Shown: piece by piece, positions 12,561 to 15,388 of the stretch
How the letters are laid out: every line of letters starts with the position of its first letter
How positions within the stretch are numbered: position 1 is the first letter of the stretch
Origin: Deltaproteobacteria bacterium
GTDB taxonomy: Bacteria; Desulfobacterota_B; Binatia; Bin18
Reading direction: 5' to 3'
Assembly (NCBI GenBank): GCA_012271025.1
Contig: JAAXHF010000271.1
Location: 1 to 15,388 of the forward strand
Length of the DNA: 15,388 bases
Notes under the pieces: model-generated
Seen by the model: only the letters and a program-made list of their open reading frames with translations
What the model was told of the DNA's origin: nothing
Database searches by the model: none
Position numbers and translations under genes: made by a program

Positions 12561-15299
12561 CTAGTCCAGTGCAGGGGAAAGCGTGTCTATAATATCCCGA
12601 ATTGCAGCACTATCCGCCTCATCGGGGCTGGAAAGGCCCAGCGTCATGGTTTCTTCAACACTCTGAAGCTCCGCGCTCAGTTGCTCTAGCACTGTATCTT
12701 GGGGGGGTGATTGCTCTTGTACGCCCGATGTGGCCCGACTCGTTCGCACTCCTGTCATTGGATGAGGATTAGATATACCCTCACCACACTCCCCATTACG
12801 TACATCAACCAGGATAAAGACCCCCTCAACACGGTAAGTCCCTGTCTTATCAAAGAGAAAGAACCGACAGATGGTGATACTGGGGTCGAGCAAAGCAAAT
12901 TCGTACGGCAGAGTATTGCCTGGGGAGATATCCTGGATGCGTCCACCAACAACTGGATCGCCATATTGATCAGTTCCAACGATGAGGGAAGTCCCAGTGC
13001 TGGTATCAACCTGACTTAACCGATAGGTATCGGTGAATGTGCTGATGATGGTATACGTGAATCGCCAGGTTCCAAGTAAGTCGTTGAGGCTACCCCCACC
13101 TCCACTGTCTCCTTTCGGCGTGAAGCGCACGGCCAAGGTGTACCGCCCGGTGCTCCGATCATCATATCCCCTCACCAGGATATAGTACGTTCCGGCGGAC
13201 GCCGCCCACTCAATGCGGAAATTGAAGTCAGCTCCGCCATCATCGTTCTCTTCCAGCCATTGACCGTTCCCCCACAGATGGCCGTACGTATCAGTGGCCC
13301 CCGTCGTGTATACCGTCAGGGTTCCTGGCCCGGATAGGCTGACCCGGAAATAGTCTCTGTCCCCCTGCCGCTCCAAATGACCCCGGGTGGATGAGCCCAA
13401 AGCCACGCTGGTAGCTTGGTCGCCCGTGTCACCGTGATCGTCTCCGGGGGAGGAGACGCCTCCTTTCGGCGTGAAGCGCACGGCCAAGGTGTACCGCCCG
13501 GTGCTCCGGTCATTATAGCCCCTCACCAGGATGTAGTACGTCCCGGCGAACACCGATCGCGCGATCCGAAAATTGAAATCGGCTCCACCATCATCGTTCT
13601 CATCCAGCCATTGACCGTTCCCCCACAGATGGCCGTACGTATCAGTGGCCCCCGTCGTGTATACCGTCAGGGTTCCTGGCCCGGATAGGCTGACCCGGAA
13701 ATAGTCTCTGTCCCCCTGCCGTTCCAAACGACCCTGGGTGGACGACCCCAGAGCCACACTGGTGGCTTGGTCCCCTGTGTCACCGTGATCGTCTCCGGTG
13801 GGCTGTGCGTCTGCTGTCAGCCAGGGCGCGGCATGGGGAAAGAAGCGATCAAAGCGACCATAGGCGGAGGTAGTGGGACATGTCTCATTCGGAGGAGACC
13901 CCGATAAAACGCCCCGTAGCCGTCCAGACGTGTCAAACAGACCAGAGCCGCTACTACCGCTCTGGATGGTGCCTTGCGACCAGCGAACATCAACACCTTC
14001 AACCTCTTGGAGGTATCCGCCTTCTTCGTCGCTGAGAAGGATCTTTATGTGACGTGCAGTTGTCCCGGCGCTGTACTTCTTTATATCACCCGCAGGATGA
14101 TGTACCCCATAGACAGACGTAGGATGGTTGAGAGTCGCAGCGGTCCACCCCGCATACCAGCGACCATTCGGGCCACTCGGAGGGTCCCTCCTGAGTCTCA
14201 ATAAGCTGGAATCCGATTCGGGGTGAGAGATCAGGAGGTCAGCCCCACCGGTCAGTTGGGTGACGGTCGTTGGAGCAGGACCACCGCAGGAAGCCCGCTC
14301 GAAGTCCCAGTAGGTGACAAGCGTCTGGGCGGCGGCTTGTGTCGCAATACAATGGTAGGCGGTGAGGAAGTACGGAATAAAAGAGCTGTCGTCAAGATCA
14401 TGCATTAAAACGCCGGTACACAGGAAACTGTTACTTCCCTTCGTATAGATCATTTTGGCGGTCATAGTCGCCTCGCTATCCACGTCTCGACATTGGACAT
14501 CAACGTGGGAACACTCGGCGCGCCCAATCCCGCTCAGATGTTGAGGTTCGTAGTAAGGTTCTCTGATAGAGCGGCTGATGGATTGCGGGATGTGAGAGAC
14601 CTGGTCGACAGAGAGGGAGAAGGTCGAGAGCGCCGCAGACGACGGGAGGGTAATTTCAATCCCGACGGTCTCGCCGTCAATGACCGGGGACCACACCGGG
14701 AGGTCTTGCACGGAAGACTCGTCCGCCGTCAACAGCTCGCCGGTCTGAGGAGTGAAATCGTACTGGGTCGGGGGATCAACGGGCAACTCGTTGGCCTGGG
14801 AAGCGAAATCCTGCTCTGTCAGGGGCTCAAAGTGTTGAGCGGAGTCAGCAAGACTAAAGAAGCGCAACTCCGCTCCAGAGCCTAAGCTGGCATAGACCGC
14901 AACCCGCAATGCCGAGGCTCCGGGCGAGGTCACGCTGAGCGCGCTGACCAAGCTCCCATCGCTCAGCGTGTCCCACGTCAGCCGGGGCGCGAGGTCGTCT
15001 TGGTAGGCGACCGGAATCTCGCGGCCAAAGCCGATTTGTGACGGCTGCTTCTTCCTCTGCTCCGTCCATGTTGCCTGCTCGGAGTTGGTTACCTGTGGCA
15101 AAATAATGCGGAGCGCAATCGGGATAGAGGTGGAATCCTGTGTGAGCGACTGCGCTTGCGGTGTGTACGTGGGATCGTCCGTCCCATCAGGTGGTCTGAA
15201 TCCGCTATCAACGCTCACCGATTGGGTATGGCCGACTGCCGAAAGACTTGCCATCAAAACGAGGGAGAACAGTGCGGAGATCATTCTTTGATGGCTCAT
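12561..15299 (-). CDS. Secreted trypsin-fold protease of lysyl endopeptidase type with two PPC domains
   Basis: 912 residues, SD GGGAGGAT before the ATG at 15297-15299. A signal peptide (about 1-25) and a propeptide-like region (about 26-255) precede the catalytic domain (about 256-495). This domain matches Achromobacter lysyl endopeptidase: His316 in YFLTAYHC, Asp363 in SDSSLLRL and Ser450 in GSSGSGLF. All six cysteines correspond (C263-C474, C270-C338 and C294-C317 pairs). The residue equivalent to Asp225, which selects lysine in the model enzyme, appears to be Ser478 in TSAYGRF, so lysine preference is doubtful. Two 117-residue PPC repeats follow (about 503-612 and 620-729), usually cleaved or used for secretion. 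A final domain (about 735-865, SLNDLLGTWRFTYTI at its start) is unrecognised, then an acidic tail. Likely a secreted nutrient-scavenging or defensive protease. Confidence 0.92.
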   Translation of the reverse strand: MSHQRMISALFSLVLMASLSAVGHTQSVSVDSGFRPPDGTDDPTYTPQAQSLTQDSTSIPIALRIILPQVTNSEQATWTEQRKKQPSQIGFGREIPVAYQDDLAPRLTWDTLSDGSLVSALSVTSPGASALRVAVYASLGSGAELRFFSLADSAQHFEPLTEQDFASQANELPVDPPTQYDFTPQTGELLTADESSVQDLPVWSPVIDGETVGIEITLPSSAALSTFSLSVDQVSHIPQSISRSIREPYYEPQHLSGIGRAECSHVDVQCRDVDSEATMTAKMIYTKGSNSFLCTGVLMHDLDDSSFIPYFLTAYHCIATQAAAQTLVTYWDFERASCGGPAPTTVTQLTGGADLLISHPESDSSLLRLRRDPPSGPNGRWYAGWTAATLNHPTSVYGVHHPAGDIKKYSAGTTARHIKILLSDEEGGYLQEVEGVDVRWSQGTIQSGSSGSGLFDTSGRLRGVLSGSPPNETCPTTSAYGRFDRFFPHAAPWLTADAQPTGDDHGDTGDQATSVALGSSTQGRLERQGDRDYFRVSLSGPGTLTVYTTGATDTYGHLWGNGQWLDENDDGGADFNFRIARSVFAGTYYILVRGYNDRSTGRYTLAVRFTPKGGVSSPGDDHGDTGDQATSVALGSSTRGHLERQGDRDYFRVSLSGPGTLTVYTTGATDTYGHLWGNGQWLEENDDGGADFNFRIEWAASAGTYYILVRGYDDRSTGRYTLAVRFTPKGDSGGGGSLNDLLGTWRFTYTIISTFTDTYRLSQVDTSTGTSLIVGTDQYGDPVVGGRIQDISPGNTLPYEFALLDPSITICRFFLFDKTGTYRVEGVFILVDVRNGECGEGISNPHPMTGVRTSRATSGVQEQSPPQDTVLEQLSAELQSVEETMTLGLSSPDEADSAAIRDIIDTLSPALD
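13111..13447. repeat. PPC-domain coding repeat, copy A
   Basis: Copy A of a direct repeat, 337 bases long, with a period of 351 bases to copy B at 13462-13798. It encodes the second (C-terminal) PPC domain of the protease. Positions 13252-13370 are identical to 13603-13721 in copy B, 119 bases with no mismatch, while the ends have diverged. Confidence 0.9.
13462..13798. repeat. PPC-domain coding repeat, copy B
   Basis: Copy B of the 351-base period repeat; encodes the first (N-terminal) PPC domain of the protease. The identical core (13603-13721) beside diverged ends suggests recent duplication followed by patchwork divergence, or gene conversion between the copies. Confidence 0.9.
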
Positions 15300-15326
15300 T
15301 TTTTATCCTCCCGCCTTTGAGAAGGG

Positions 15327-15361
15327 CCAGACAAAGCTGATGACGTCTGGATTGTCAATCC
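15327..15361 (-). promoter_or_regulatory. Possible promoter/operator region of the secreted protease gene
   Basis: On the minus strand a perfect TTGACA (15353-15358) lies in the 5' region of the protease gene, about 54 bases before the ATG, but no good -10 hexamer follows at 16 to 18 bases. Two overlapping inverted repeats sit here: CCAGAC (15327-15332) with GTCTGG (15345-15350), and GGATT-GTC-AATCC (15349-15361), which covers the TTGACA. This suggests control by a DNA-binding regulator that may compensate for the poor -10. Confidence 0.35.
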
Positions 15362-15388
15362 ATTAGAGCAATTTACGTTACCGTGTAG

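Noticed and set aside
1..15388. Mobile elements, CRISPR arrays, tRNA, rRNA, toxin-antitoxin or phage defence genes
   Set aside because: No transposase, integrase, array of spaced repeats, cloverleaf or defence-type motif was seen on either strand.

Overview
The window is GC-rich, tightly packed bacterial chromosome with strong Shine-Dalgarno (SD) sequences, several GTG starts and secreted proteins with Gram-negative style signal peptides. Family content suggests an uncultured Gram-negative lineage of the old Deltaproteobacteria/Tectomicrobia kind. That placement is a guess. No rRNA, tRNA, CRISPR array, transposase, phage gene or integration site was seen, and no gap without a gene exceeds 200 bases.

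Layout. (1) 1-3768, minus strand: a run read from right to left of an OsmC-type protein, a calcineurin-like metallophosphoesterase, an HtrA/S1C-PDZ protein that has lost all three catalytic residues, a small exported protein of unknown function, and the N-terminal third of an N-acyl-D-amino-acid deacylase cut by the window edge. (2) 3894-7102, plus strand: a CDP-alcohol phosphatidyltransferase with a degenerate nucleotidyltransferase-like N-terminal domain, a lipid kinase of the diacylglycerol/ceramide kinase fold, and a protein resembling Tam41, the mitochondrial CDP-diacylglycerol synthase. (3) 7049-8191, minus strand: a membrane fatty acid desaturase whose 3' end overlaps the Tam41-like gene by 54 bases. 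(4) 8384-11842, plus strand: an NAD(P)-dependent extended SDR, a 28-codon leader ORF whose stop overlaps the next start as ATGA, a serine palmitoyltransferase-type PLP enzyme, and a double-GNAT protein of the bacterial ceramide synthase type. (5) 11908-15299, minus strand: a large secreted lysyl-endopeptidase-like protease with two PPC domains, followed by a small secreted cysteine-containing protein.

How the genes fit together. Regions 2 to 4 read as one sphingolipid locus. The palmitoyltransferase-type enzyme would condense serine with an acyl thioester, the GNAT protein would N-acylate the product, the SDR would reduce the 3-oxo group, and the desaturase would modify a chain. The upstream trio would then build a head group. 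The lipid kinase makes ceramide 1-phosphate, the Tam41-like protein could convert it to CDP-ceramide, and the CDP-alcohol phosphotransferase would exchange CMP for an alcohol. A CDP-ceramide route is the main hypothesis from this window. The enzyme families are well supported, but the substrate is inferred from gene neighbourhood.
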